Shown: positions 46,943 to 55,496, counted from the first letter of the stretch. The stretch is 64,000 nucleotides of DNA from Curtobacterium sp. MCBD17_032 (GCF_003234855.1 NZ_QKTO01000001.1:186001-250000); one strand, 5' to 3'. Translations and numbers: made by a program. The notes: generated by a model not told the origin, from the sequence alone.

Positions 46943-47715
46943 TCACGAGGAGTGACGACGGCGGCGGAGCACGACCGTGGCCGCTCCCGCCGTCAGCAGG
47001 AGCGCCGCCGCGATCAGCGCCGACCGGACGGACGCACCGGTGAAGGCCAGGGCCTGCCCGCCGGTCCCGCTGGTCCCGCTGGTCCCCGCCGGGCTGGACC
47101 CGTCGGGCGAGAGCGCGCCGGGCGCTGCCTCGTTGCCGCCCTGCCCGGGCGCGCCGTCGTCCTGACCGGCGTCCCCGCCTCCCGGAGTCCCGCCGCCGAC
47201 CGGCGGATCGACCCGCTCGGTGGTGACGACGGCTGCCGAGACGTCGGCACCGAGTCCGGAGCGGTCCGTGAAGTGGACGGCTGTGACGGACCGGTCGCCG
47301 TCCGTGGTGCGCTGCTCGTTGAGGACGAGCGTGCCCGCGCCTCCCGGCACTGCGATCCGGGTGTCCGCTGGGACCGGACCGGCCGGGATCGTCGTGCCGG
47401 CGATCCGACCGCCGCCGGTGGTCACCGTGGTGGCCGTCCCGGTGACCGTGACCTGCACGTCGCGCAGCTCACCCGCAAGGCGGGTGCCGGGGAAGAGCAC
47501 GACCCGGTCGAGTCGCACCGCACCGCGGTCCTGTGCGGACCGGACGGAGGCCCCGGTCGCCCGGAGCTGCCCGGCACCACCGTCGCCCACCACGTCCGCG
47601 TGGGCCGTGACCGGACCACCGGAGGCAGCCGGTGCCGCGAGGGGTTGCGCGCCGACGTCACTGGCTCCCGTGCTCCGGAGCCCGTAGGCGTACCAGCGTC
47701 CGGGTGCCGGCTCGT
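46943..47715 (-). pseudogene. 5'-truncated sortase-anchored surface protein (choice-of-anchor type)
   Basis: The C-terminal half is well formed: a beta-rich domain (GRWYAYGL... TRLAGELRDVQVTVTGTATTVTTGGG...), a Gly/Pro/Ser-rich wall-spanning stretch, and a sorting signal with LAFTG, a hydrophobic helix and RRRRHSS. LAxTG-type motifs are substrates of class E sortases in high-GC actinobacteria. Upstream of about 47715 the open frame continues but only as the antisense of a DUF2382 coding fragment, with no signal peptide in any frame. The 5' end therefore appears to be lost, and the product could not be exported. Confidence 0.6.
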
Positions 47716-47725
47716 CGGTGCCGGG

Positions 47726-47923
47726 GAGCACGAGGTCGTCCTCTCCGAGGAGCGCGTCGTGACCGCCAAGGAGACCGTCCCCGTCGAGCGCGTCCGCCTC
47801 GGCACGGGTACCGTCACCGAGCAGCAGACCGTCGACGAGGAGGTCGCCCACGAGGAGATCGAACTCCACGACAGCGAGGTGCGCGGCACCACCCGGACCA
47901 CCGACCGCGACCTCCGCTCCTGA
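47726..47923 (+). pseudogene. 3' fragment of a DUF2382 (YsnF/AvaK-like) gene
   Basis: In frame to the stop at 47921-47923 runs a DUF2382-type unit: HEVVLSEERVVTAKETVPVE, then TVTEQQTVDEEVAHEEIEL. It resembles each half of the intact DUF2382 gene 140 nt downstream. No start codon or ribosome-binding site serves it; upstream of ~47726 the frame runs antisense through the truncated surface-protein gene. A strong hairpin follows it, consistent with a former complete gene. Confidence 0.6.
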
Positions 47924-47970
47924 GCACCACCGGCGAGGACCCCGTCCGTCGCCGGGACTGAGCCCGCTCA

Positions 47971-48011
47971 CACCTGTCGGCCCCGATCATGACGAGCGGG
48001 GCCGACAGGTG
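47971..48011 (+). terminator. Terminator of the DUF2382 fragment
   Basis: A 15-bp perfect stem (CACCTGTCGGCCCCG) closes an 11-nt loop. Confidence 0.75.
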
Positions 48012-48066
48012 TACCCGCCCCTCCCGTTCCCTCACCGGAGCACCGCACGGCCCAACGGAGCAGAGC

Positions 48067-48477
48067 ATGAACCGAGACCAGCAGCACGTGTCCGACGCCG
48101 ACGACCACGTCGAGGTGGTCCGCAGCGAGGAGCGCCTCGCCGTCACCACCGAGCGTCACGCCACGGAACGCGTCCGACTCGAGCGGTACATCGTCACCGA
48201 GCAGCGCACCGTCACGGTCGACGTCAGCCGTGAGGAGATCCGCCTGACCCGCGAGCCGATCACCGGCGGGACCCGCCTGCCGGCCGGCACCGGCGACACC
48301 GTCCGCGAACCGATCGTGGTCGTCCTGCACGAGGAGCAGCTCGTCGTGACCAAGACCGTCGTGCCGGTCGAGCGCGTCACGCTCACCACGCACACCGTCA
48401 CGCACGACGAGGTCGTCGACGAGACCCTCCGGCACGAGGTCGTCGACGTCGACGAGGTGCGCGCGCCGATGGCCTGA
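48067..48477 (+). CDS. DUF2382 domain protein (YsnF/AvaK-like)
   Basis: The 136-residue hydrophilic protein is made of two related halves. The first is HVEVVRSEERLAVTTERHATERV...VTEQRTVTVDVSREEI, the second VVVLHEEQLVVTKTVVPVERV...TVTHDEVVDETLRHEVV. These are the tandem beta units of DUF2382, found in YsnF-like stress proteins and in PRC-barrel fusions. No enzymatic motif is present. ATG after CGGAGCAGAGC. Flanked by terminators on both sides, so it is transcribed alone. Confidence 0.85.
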   Translation: MNRDQQHVSDADDHVEVVRSEERLAVTTERHATERVRLERYIVTEQRTVTVDVSREEIRLTREPITGGTRLPAGTGDTVREPIVVVLHEEQLVVTKTVVPVERVTLTTHTVTHDEVVDETLRHEVVDVDEVRAPMA

Positions 48478-48496
48478 GCAGCCGACCCGAGTGCAC

Positions 48497-48535
48497 CGAG
48501 CCTCCTGGCCGTCATCGCGACGGACGGGAGGCTCG
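48497..48535 (+). terminator. Terminator of the DUF2382 gene
   Basis: The CGAGCCTCC/GGAGGCTCG outer stem with partial inner pairing lies 20 nt after the stop. Confidence 0.7.
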
Positions 48536-48619
48536 TCTCGTTGCCGGTGCCTCGCATGGGCCGACGATGCGACGTCCCTGCCGGACGCGCGCCGCCGACG
48601 ACGAGTTGCGATCCGCTCC

Positions 48620-48648
48620 TTTCCCTGCGGCTGGGGTCGCAGTACCAT
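48620..48648 (+). promoter_or_regulatory. Candidate promoter of the first GH91 unit
   Basis: TTTCCC and TACCAT are separated by 17 bp. The palindrome at 48659-48676 lies over the expected start region. Confidence 0.4.
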
Positions 48649-48658
48649 GTCGGCGAGA

Positions 48659-48676
48659 TGCCAAATCGGTTTGGCA
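48659..48676. promoter_or_regulatory. Candidate LacI-family operator upstream of the first GH91 unit
   Basis: TGCCAAA and TTTGGCA form perfect 7-bp inverted arms with a 4-nt spacer. It shares TGCCAAA with the palindrome in the GH32/ABC divergent promoter. The LacI-type gene in the locus is the obvious candidate ligand. Confidence 0.6.
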
Positions 48677-48697
48677 CACGACGAAGGGGTAGCAGCA

Positions 48698-48871
48698 ATG
48701 ATGGAACACCTCGTGATGTCTCGGCGCACGGTGCTGACGGGGATGGCGGTTCTCGCCGTGGCCGCACACAACGTGCCCGCTCTGCAGGCGACAGCGGGAC
48801 AGAGCCCCTCTGCCGGGCACCGCGGGAAGCTCGAGCCTCGCCGTCGTCGCGTCCCGGTGGGGCTGCTCTGA
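48698..48871 (+). CDS. Tat-type signal-peptide reading frame preceding GH91-A (out of frame)
   Basis: This frame encodes 57 residues with a twin-arginine start, MSRRTVLTGMAVLAVAAHNVPALQA, preceded by a short MMEHLV leader, and then a basic tail before a stop. The stop overlaps the ATG of the GH91-A gene (TGATG). The peptide looks like the export signal expected for a secreted inulin fructotransferase, but it is in a different frame from the enzyme. Either a single-base indel has split an exported enzyme, or a signal-like peptide is coupled to a cytoplasmic one, or this is a sequencing error. AAGGGG lies ~9 nt upstream of the first ATG. Confidence 0.5.
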   Translation: MMEHLVMSRRTVLTGMAVLAVAAHNVPALQATAGQSPSAGHRGKLEPRRRRVPVGLL

Positions 48872-50109
48872 TGCCCGCCGACAAGAAGAAGCCGGTGGCC
48901 ATCCCGCCGGAGCCGAACGTCTACGACGTCACCGACTGGAACCCGACCGGCGCTCTCGACCCGGTGCGGGACATCGGTGCCGTCATCAACAGCATCATCG
49001 GGGACATCAAGCGCCGCCAGACCAACCAGGCGGACAAGCCCGGCGCCGTGATCTACATCCCGCCGGGAACCTACTCGCTAAAGACGCGGGTCGTCGTCGA
49101 CATCAGCTACCTCTGCATCCGCGGTTCCGGGCACGGGTTCACTTCATCGAGCATCCGATACAACTCCGGCGACACGTCCACGTGGCACGAGATCAATCCC
49201 GGGGGCAGCCACATCAAGGTGGAAAACGCCGACGGCAAGTCCGAGGCGTTCCTCGTGCAGCGATCGGGAGACCCTCGGTTGAGCTCGATCGAGTTCGAGA
49301 ACTTCTGCCTCGACGGGGTGTCGTTCACCGGCAACCAGAACTCGTACCGCAACGGGAAGGTCGGGATCCGGTTCGCGTCCGCGACCGATGCAACCCGGGT
49401 GCGCGGGATGGGGATGGTGTACCTCGAGCACGGCCTGATCGTGCAGGACGCGGACGCGCTCGACGTCTCCGGGAACTTCATCGCCGAGTGCGGCAACTGC
49501 ATCGAGCTCACCGGGTCCGGCCAGGCGTCGAAGGTCACCGACAACCACCTCGGAGCGGGACCCATCGGGTTCTCGCTGTTCGCCGAGCAGCACAATGGTC
49601 TCCTCGTCACCGGCAACAACGTCTTCCCTCGCGGCATCGACTCGGTGCACCTCAAGAACTCGACGCGGTGCAACATCTCCGCCAACCGGCTGCACTCGTT
49701 CTACCCGGGCATGATCACGCTCGAGGGGAACTGCAAGGAGAACCTGATCGGCTCGAACATGTTCGAGCGGCAGGTGGAGACGTACGGGCCGTTCATCGGA
49801 GTCGGCAACGGCCGACCGGACGACTTCGGTGTCGTGCAGGTGAACGGTGACGGCAACACCATCACCGGCAATCACGTGACCGTGATCATCCCGCCAGAGC
49901 AGGTCGCGCCCGCCGGCACGACCGCAGCGGTGTTCCGCGTCGCGAGCGGCGATCAGAACCTCATCGGCGCCAATCACGTGATCAGTAACCTGACGCTGCA
50001 CACTGTGGTCCTCGACGCGGGCACGACCAACTCGCACGTCTTGGACAGCGGAACGGAGGCGCAGTTCGCCGCCGCCTCCACGAGCCACGGATTCCGACCC
50101 ACCCCGTAG
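48871..50109 (+). CDS. GH91 family enzyme A (inulin fructotransferase / DFA hydrolase-like)
   Basis: The 412-residue right-handed beta-helix protein is clearly homologous to inulin fructotransferases. It shows PGAVIYIPPGTYSLKTRVVV, GSGHGFTSSSIRY, YLEHGLIVQDADAL, GNFIAECGNCIEL, NNVFPRG, and NRLHSFYPGM. GH91 enzymes cut terminal difructose from inulin as DFA I or DFA III, or hydrolyse DFA III. The acidic residue present in its paralogue at HDNFIAEC is Gly201 here (VSGNFIAEC), while Glu212 of CIEL is kept. As written it starts without a signal peptide; a Tat-type leader lies upstream in another frame. Product specificity (DFA I versus III, or inactive) is open. Confidence 0.85.
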   Translation: MPADKKKPVAIPPEPNVYDVTDWNPTGALDPVRDIGAVINSIIGDIKRRQTNQADKPGAVIYIPPGTYSLKTRVVVDISYLCIRGSGHGFTSSSIRYNSGDTSTWHEINPGGSHIKVENADGKSEAFLVQRSGDPRLSSIEFENFCLDGVSFTGNQNSYRNGKVGIRFASATDATRVRGMGMVYLEHGLIVQDADALDVSGNFIAECGNCIELTGSGQASKVTDNHLGAGPIGFSLFAEQHNGLLVTGNNVFPRGIDSVHLKNSTRCNISANRLHSFYPGMITLEGNCKENLIGSNMFERQVETYGPFIGVGNGRPDDFGVVQVNGDGNTITGNHVTVIIPPEQVAPAGTTAAVFRVASGDQNLIGANHVISNLTLHTVVLDAGTTNSHVLDSGTEAQFAAASTSHGFRPTP

Positions 50110-50120
50110 GACCGTTCGGA

Positions 50121-50163
50121 GACAACGGGCCCGTCACGCATCGTGACGGGCCCGTTGTCTTTC
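50121..50163. terminator. Terminator between GH91-A and the fructokinase gene
   Basis: An 18-bp perfect stem (GACAACGGGCCCGTCACG) with a CAT loop and a TTT tail lies between the convergent genes. Confidence 0.9.
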
Positions 50164-50180
50164 CGTGCGGACGTGATCGG

Positions 50181-51104
50181 TCAGAGTGCGCCGGTCGTCG
50201 CTGCGGAGAGCTCGACCCGTGATGGAGGATTTGCGCCAGCACGGCTCACCGCGACCGACGCCGATGCTGCCGCCGCGCCCCCGACGCGGGTCAGCAACGT
50301 CGTGTCGACAGCGGACTGCTGTATCCGCTGGAGATCGCCTCCCTGCAGCAACGCGAAGAGCAGCCCGGACATGTAGGCGTCTCCTGCTCCGATCGTGTCG
50401 ACAACCGTCACCGCGGGCGCCGTGACCTGCACGCGAGTGTCCCGGCCGGCGACGATCGATCCGGCTGCACCACGGGTGATGGCGGCGAGGCGCACCCCAC
50501 CGTCGAGGAGACGGTCGAGGACGCCATCCGGGTCCACGTTCGGGTAGAGCCAGTCGGCGTCCTCATCGCTGAGCTTGACCACGTGCGTCCGCTCGACGAT
50601 GCGATCGAACTGCTGCAGCGCATCGGCCTGCTCGAGGAGCGCCGGCCGGATGTTCGGATCGAAGCTGCGCACCGTCGCCGCGGGAAGCTGACGGAACAGC
50701 TGCACTGCGGCGTGGCCACCGGGTTGCAAGAAGGCCCCCAACGATCCGGTGTGCGCAACAGCTGGCGCAACCCCGGCAGGGAGCACGGGCGATTCCCGGT
50801 CCCAGACGATGTCGAAGTCGTACCGAGCAGACCCGTCGGCTTGGAGCTCCGCACGCGCAACTGAGGTCGGCCCGTCGGCGCGGTCGACCGTCAGGCCGTC
50901 GTGAGCGAGGTGCTCGGCTATCAGACGCCCGTGTTCATCGTCACCGAACTGCGTGGCGAGGGTCACGGGCACGCCGAGGCGGGCGAGCCCCACTGCGACG
51001 TTCATGGGACTCCCGCCTGGTGTGAGGCGGGTCTCCGACCCGTCGGCGACGGCGTCGATGAGCGCTTCGCCGAAGACGATGACAGGGCGGTAGGAGGTGG
51101 TCAT
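50181..51104 (-). CDS. PfkB-family fructokinase
   Basis: The 307-residue sugar kinase has GEALIDAV at the start, the PfkB signature 1-like GGSPMNVAVGLARLG and C-terminal DTIGAGDAYMSGLL, whose Asp242 is the catalytic base. The pattern fits fructokinase (fructose to fructose 6-phosphate), the expected last step for a fructan locus. It is the last gene of the minus-strand unit, 39 nt after the LacI gene, and ends at a bidirectional terminator shared with GH91-A. Confidence 0.9.
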   Translation of the reverse strand: MTTSYRPVIVFGEALIDAVADGSETRLTPGGSPMNVAVGLARLGVPVTLATQFGDDEHGRLIAEHLAHDGLTVDRADGPTSVARAELQADGSARYDFDIVWDRESPVLPAGVAPAVAHTGSLGAFLQPGGHAAVQLFRQLPAATVRSFDPNIRPALLEQADALQQFDRIVERTHVVKLSDEDADWLYPNVDPDGVLDRLLDGGVRLAAITRGAAGSIVAGRDTRVQVTAPAVTVVDTIGAGDAYMSGLLFALLQGGDLQRIQQSAVDTTLLTRVGGAAAASASVAVSRAGANPPSRVELSAATTGAL

Positions 51105-51143
51105 GGCGATCCTTCCGCGGACGGTGATGTCACCGTCCGGACG

Positions 51144-52181
51144 TCACTGAGATGGTGCGGCGACGGACTCGCGACGCACGATCGGGCAGGTCAAGAACAC
51201 CGGTCCGACGGCTTGCTGCTGCTCGCCGGTCGGGAGGTCGTTCTGCAGCTCGACGAGGCGTTCGAGGGCCCACTCGCCCATCTCGTAGTGCGGCAGCGCC
51301 ACAGTGGTCAGCGCGGGGAAGAGCCCCTCTGCGATGAGCTCCTGGTTGTCGAAGCCCACCACTGAGAGGTCGGTGGGGATGCGGAGTTGCAGCTCTGCTG
51401 CAGCGCGGTAAGCGCCCATCGCCATGCGGTCGTTGTAGCAGAACAGGGCGGTCGGCCGGTCAGGACGCTGCAACAGCGCACGCGCAGCGTCGTAGCCGCC
51501 CGGGGTTTCGGACGGGGCCGCGCGGACGAGCGACTCGTCGACGTCGAGACCGGCTTCCAGCAGGCTCTCCGTGTACCCCGCCAAGCGTTCACGGGTGGCG
51601 GGAACGTCGTCCACGTTGTTGATGAAGCCGATGCGTCGGTGCCCGGCAGTGAGGAGCTCTCCCATCGCGGCGCGGGCACCGCTGCGTTCATCTGGGGCGA
51701 CCGCGGGGTGCTTCCTGGTGCTGTCGGTCGCGTCGATGACCACGGTCGGTATGACATCGAGTTCGGTCGGGGGGGTGATCTCGCGGTGGTACATCGTGGC
51801 GTAGAGGACACCATCGACCTGTTGCCGGATGAGGGCGGTGGCGTTCGCGGCGACGTCGTCCCGCTCGGTGTTGATGATGACCAGCGTCAGCCCGTGGCGT
51901 CGGGCCGCGTTCTGCGCGCCGAGGATGATCCGACCGGCGTGCGGGGTCGTGGCGATCTCTTCGCTGAGCAGGCCGATCATCTCAGAGCGCTGCATGCGCA
52001 GGCCCCGTGCCATCCGGTTCGGGCCGTAGCCCAGGCGGCGTGCAGCGTCCTTGACCCGCTCGCGGGTCTCGTCGCTGGCTCGGAGGAAGTCGACGTCGTT
52101 GAGGATGTGGGAGACGGTGGTGACGGACACCCCGGCCTCGGCTGCAACGTCCTTGATGCCGACGCGTCTCGGAGCCACCAT
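51144..52181 (-). CDS. LacI family transcriptional regulator
   Basis: The 345-residue protein has the LacI helix-turn-helix with hinge (VGIKDVAAEAGVSVTTVSHILND, then RLGYGPNRMARGLR). A periplasmic-binding-like effector domain follows (MIGLLSEE, GVLYATMY, GHRRIGFINN, CYNDRMAMGAY, DLSVVGFDN). It would bind fructan-derived sugars such as DFA or fructose and release operators in the locus. AAAGGAT lies before the ATG chosen, which begins just before the HTH; a longer frame upstream lacks a ribosome-binding site. It lies between the ABC genes and the kinase. Confidence 0.92.
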   Translation of the reverse strand: MVAPRRVGIKDVAAEAGVSVTTVSHILNDVDFLRASDETRERVKDAARRLGYGPNRMARGLRMQRSEMIGLLSEEIATTPHAGRIILGAQNAARRHGLTLVIINTERDDVAANATALIRQQVDGVLYATMYHREITPPTELDVIPTVVIDATDSTRKHPAVAPDERSGARAAMGELLTAGHRRIGFINNVDDVPATRERLAGYTESLLEAGLDVDESLVRAAPSETPGGYDAARALLQRPDRPTALFCYNDRMAMGAYRAAAELQLRIPTDLSVVGFDNQELIAEGLFPALTTVALPHYEMGEWALERLVELQNDLPTGEQQQAVGPVFLTCPIVRRESVAAPSQ

Positions 52182-52266
52182 CGATCCTTTCGTTCCGTGG
52201 GAGGTCGGATCGCGTCCGGCCCTGCGTTGGTCGGCGGCATCCGTCTTGGTCGAGCACACCATCGCT

Positions 52267-52317
52267 GATGCTCGCGACCGTGGGAAGGTCCCGCTCCCGG
52301 TGTGAAACGCGAGCATC
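52267..52317 (-). terminator. Inverted repeat downstream of the ABC permease genes
   Basis: GATGCTCGCG and its exact complement are 31 nt apart with inner ACCG/CGGT pairing, between the last permease gene and lacI. It may attenuate transcription between the transporter genes and the lacI-kinase pair. Confidence 0.5.
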
Positions 52318-52362
52318 TTCACCCTAAGTCCACCGGAAGCGGGATCTCCGAGTGGGCGATGC

Positions 52363-53202
52363 TCACCCCTTGACTGCGCCCAGTGTGAGACCAGCGACGA
52401 TGTGCCGCTGCAGAACGAACGTCAGCAGGATGACGGGTACCGAGTACACGATGCCGAGGGCGGTCATCGTTCCCCAGTCGAGACCGAACTGCGTCTGGAA
52501 GTCGGCGATCATGAGTGGAGTCGTCTGCGCACGCACCGAGGTGAGCAGCAGGGCGAAGATGTAGTCGTTCCACGATGCCAGGAACGCGAAGATCGCGGTG
52601 ACCGCGAGGCCGCCGGCGGTCACCGGCAGGATCACGCGGACCAACGCGCCGATCCTGGAAGCGCCGTCAACACGGGCAGCTTCCTCGAGTTCTTCTGGAA
52701 CAGCCTGGAAGAAGCTCGACAGCAGCCAGATCGACAGTGGCAGGGAGATCGTGGTGTGGGCGATCGCGAGGGCGAATGACGTGTCCTGGATGCCCACGCT
52801 ACGGAACATCGTGATCAAAGGGGCCCCGACGACGATCGCCGGAACCATGCGGGTCACGAGGGCGACGAGGATGAACACCTGCCCGAAGCGGGTCCGGTAC
52901 CGGGTGACTGCGTACGCGGCTGGCACTGCCAGCACGAGGGACATGACGGTGCTGATCGCCGCGGTGACGATGCTGTTGATGAAGGACGCCGGAACTCCGC
53001 TGGTGCCGAGTGCCGAGCTGTAGTTCTCGAGCGTCCAGTTCCGCGGCCAGATGGTCGGCGGCACCGCGATCGTCTCGACCGGCACCTTCAGTGAGGTGAG
53101 CACCATGTAGAGGAAGGGGAACGCGTAGAGCACGACGAGCAGGATCAGGGCGATCCAGAGGATGGTCTTCGTGCCGATGCGCTGTGTTTCGAGGCCGTTC
53201 AC
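52363..53202 (-). CDS. Carbohydrate ABC transporter permease (MalG-type)
   Basis: The 279-residue protein has six predicted membrane helices, starting with ILWIALILLVVLYAFPFLYM. The EAA loop EELEEAARVDGASRIGALVRVILP contacts the ATPase subunit. CUT1 family. The start overlaps the stop of the other permease gene (ATGA). No ATP-binding subunit is in the locus, so a shared MsiK-like ATPase elsewhere is expected. Substrate by context is inulin-derived oligosaccharide or difructose anhydride. Confidence 0.93.
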   Translation of the reverse strand: MNGLETQRIGTKTILWIALILLVVLYAFPFLYMVLTSLKVPVETIAVPPTIWPRNWTLENYSSALGTSGVPASFINSIVTAAISTVMSLVLAVPAAYAVTRYRTRFGQVFILVALVTRMVPAIVVGAPLITMFRSVGIQDTSFALAIAHTTISLPLSIWLLSSFFQAVPEELEEAARVDGASRIGALVRVILPVTAGGLAVTAIFAFLASWNDYIFALLLTSVRAQTTPLMIADFQTQFGLDWGTMTALGIVYSVPVILLTFVLQRHIVAGLTLGAVKG

Positions 53203-54083
53203 TGGTCACTCCCGGGTCGCCAGATCTTGAAGATCGCGAAGATGGCCACGGCCAGCATCGCGATGAGGTAGATGGTGCCCATCGCGCTTGCCAAGCCGGG
53301 GTCGCCGTAGCGGATCTGTGTCTGGTACACCAGCAGTGACATCGTCTCGGTGGCGTTCTGTGGGCCACCGTTGGTCTGCAGCACGATCACGTCGAATGCG
53401 CGAGCGGCGTCCACACCACGGACGATGAGCGCGACGGCGATCACGGGACGCAGCAGCGGGATCACGATGCGGAACAGCAGTGTGGGGTATCGGGCTCCGT
53501 CGAGGCGGGCCGCCTCGAGGACGTCGCCGGGTATGTTCTGCAGGCCGGCGAACAGCACGAGCGTGATGAACGACGTCGTCAGCCAGACGTCCGGGATGGA
53601 GACCGACACCAGAGCGATCTTCGGGTCACTCAGCCACTGGATCGCGTTGGGGGACGGCAGCAGGTGGGCGCTGTAGAGCAGCTGCCCGACGATGCCGAAG
53701 TTGTCGCTGAGCAGGAACTTCCAGAGCAGGCCCGCGACGATCGGCGCGATCATCAGGGGGTAGAGGAAGATCGTGCGGAAGACGCGTGAGCGGTCACCGA
53801 TCGTGGCGAAGAGCAGTGCGACGAGCAGGCCGATGGCGAACTCGAAGAACACCACGATCGCCGTGTACACCGCGGTGCGCCAGGCGGAGTTGCCGAAGTC
53901 CGGGTCGGTGAACGCGGTGATGTAGTTGCTGAAACCGACGAACCGGCGAGTGCCTGCGAGCTGGTTGATGTCGAAGAAACTGTTGGTCACGAACTGGATG
54001 AGCGGCCAGCCGATGAAGATGAGCAGGAACAGCGCCGCCGGCAGGATCATGAGCACGGCGAAGCGTCGGTCGGTTATGCGCAC
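53199..54083 (-). CDS. Carbohydrate ABC transporter permease (MalF-type)
   Basis: The 294-residue inner-membrane protein has six helices (FAVLMILPAALFLLIFIGW first). The EAA loop DVLEAARLDGARYPTLLFRIVIPLL is characteristic. It pairs with the MalG-type gene downstream. The GTG start is chosen because the longer frame would run into the binding-protein gene; the Shine-Dalgarno is weak (GAAAG). The gap from the binding-protein stop is 50 nt. Confidence 0.93.
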   Translation of the reverse strand: MRITDRRFAVLMILPAALFLLIFIGWPLIQFVTNSFFDINQLAGTRRFVGFSNYITAFTDPDFGNSAWRTAVYTAIVVFFEFAIGLLVALLFATIGDRSRVFRTIFLYPLMIAPIVAGLLWKFLLSDNFGIVGQLLYSAHLLPSPNAIQWLSDPKIALVSVSIPDVWLTTSFITLVLFAGLQNIPGDVLEAARLDGARYPTLLFRIVIPLLRPVIAVALIVRGVDAARAFDVIVLQTNGGPQNATETMSLLVYQTQIRYGDPGLASAMGTIYLIAMLAVAIFAIFKIWRPGSDQ

Positions 54084-54133
54084 GAGCGACTTTCGGTTCG
54101 GGGGAGGTGGCGGCCCCGTAGGGCCACCACGCT

Positions 54134-55435
54134 CTACTTGAGGATGTCTTCGACCTTGGACTTGGCCTGGTCGAGGAGCTGCTGGTTGTCCGCACCCGGT
54201 CGGACGGCTTGCTGCAGCATCGGCACGAGCGCGTTGTCGACGATCTGCTGCCACTTGGGGTTCGACGGACGCGGGATGGTGCCCTCCGCCTGCAGGGTCT
54301 CGACCATCGGCGTGAACGCTTCGTAGCCGGGCTTGTCCTGGTACTTCTCGAACGCGGACACCCGCGCGGCGAGCCCGAGGTCCGTGGTCGCGCTCAGGTC
54401 GTTGTGCTCGTACGCGAACTTGATGAACTCCTCGGCTGCGTCCTGGTTCGGCGATGCCTTCGGGACGCTGAGGTAGTAGGGGCCGGGGACGCCAGCAACA
54501 CCGGCGGGGCCAGCGATCATCGGGGCGACGCCGACCTTGCCGGAGACCTTCGAGTCCTCGGGGATCTGCCGGTAGGCGTGGCCCCAGAACAGCATGAGCG
54601 CGGTCTTGCCCTGGTAGAAGAGGTTCTGCGCTGCCGCCCAGTCGGTCTGCGCCGCACCCGGTGCCGACGACTTCAGCATGCTCGTGTAGAAGTCCAATGC
54701 CTTCAAGCTGGCAGCGTCACCGAGGGTGACGTTCCCCTTGTCGTCGACGACCATGTCCTTCTCGCCGGCCTGCGAGAGGGCAGCGAGGTATTCGGTCTCG
54801 ACAGCGCCCTTCGTGGCAGTGCCGTACATGCCGTCCTTCGTGAAGAACTCGGCCTCGTCCTGGTACTGCTCCCACGTCGTCGGAGGCGTGAGGTCGTAGC
54901 CGTACTTCTCCTTGAACGCGGTCTTGTTCGCCGGGTCGTCGAGGAGGTCCTTGCGGTAGTAGAGGATCTCTGTGTTGGTCCACGCGGGCATACCGACGTA
55001 GTCGCCGCCGATCTTGCCCTCCTGCAACTCCGCCGGGAAGAGGTCCTTCTCCACGTCCTCGGTGAAGAGCGAGTTCAGCGGCGTCAGCCCTTCCTTGAAG
55101 GTGGGCAGCCAGATCGCATCGAGCGCGGCGACGTCGAAGGACACCGACCCGGAGTTGAGCTCGCTGTTGACGCGGTTGTAGAGGCCGTCGTAGGGCAGCT
55201 CGACGAACTGGACCTTAGTCCCGGTCTCCTTCTTGTAGCGATCGGCGATCGGCTGGAGCTCGCCGTGCCCCCCGGCTTCGACGAGGACGGTCAAGCTCTT
55301 CGCCGACCCGCCACCGTCGCCGCCACCAGCACCGCACGCGCTGAGGACCAGCGCCGATGCCACGGCCACGGCAGTACCGGCGAGGATGCGACCTCTGTTG
55401 CCGGCACGCGTGCCGGACTTCTTACGAAGCATCAT
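54134..55435 (-). CDS. ABC transporter sugar-binding lipoprotein
   Basis: The 433-residue protein has a lipoprotein signal peptide with lipobox LSAC near residue 33 and a Gly/Asp-rich spacer. A cluster 1 solute-binding fold follows (LTVLVEAGGHGELQPIADRYKKETG, GMPAWTNTEILYYRKDLL). It would capture the imported fructan fragment outside the membrane. AAGGAG 8 nt before the first of two ATGs supports this start. It is the first gene of the minus-strand unit; its promoter region is shared with the divergent GH32 gene. Confidence 0.93.
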   Translation of the reverse strand: MMLRKKSGTRAGNRGRILAGTAVAVASALVLSACGAGGGDGGGSAKSLTVLVEAGGHGELQPIADRYKKETGTKVQFVELPYDGLYNRVNSELNSGSVSFDVAALDAIWLPTFKEGLTPLNSLFTEDVEKDLFPAELQEGKIGGDYVGMPAWTNTEILYYRKDLLDDPANKTAFKEKYGYDLTPPTTWEQYQDEAEFFTKDGMYGTATKGAVETEYLAALSQAGEKDMVVDDKGNVTLGDAASLKALDFYTSMLKSSAPGAAQTDWAAAQNLFYQGKTALMLFWGHAYRQIPEDSKVSGKVGVAPMIAGPAGVAGVPGPYYLSVPKASPNQDAAEEFIKFAYEHNDLSATTDLGLAARVSAFEKYQDKPGYEAFTPMVETLQAEGTIPRPSNPKWQQIVDNALVPMLQQAVRPGADNQQLLDQAKSKVEDILK

Positions 55436-55496
55436 CACTTCGTCTCCTTCGTCTGCAGCAGCAGCGCTGCGATCGGGTACGGTGTCGATGACAAAG

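Noticed and set aside
47715-47971. Upstream extension of the surface-protein frame to an ATG at 47971
   Set aside because: This part is exactly antisense to a recognisable DUF2382 fragment and has no signal peptide, so it is not the true N-terminus.
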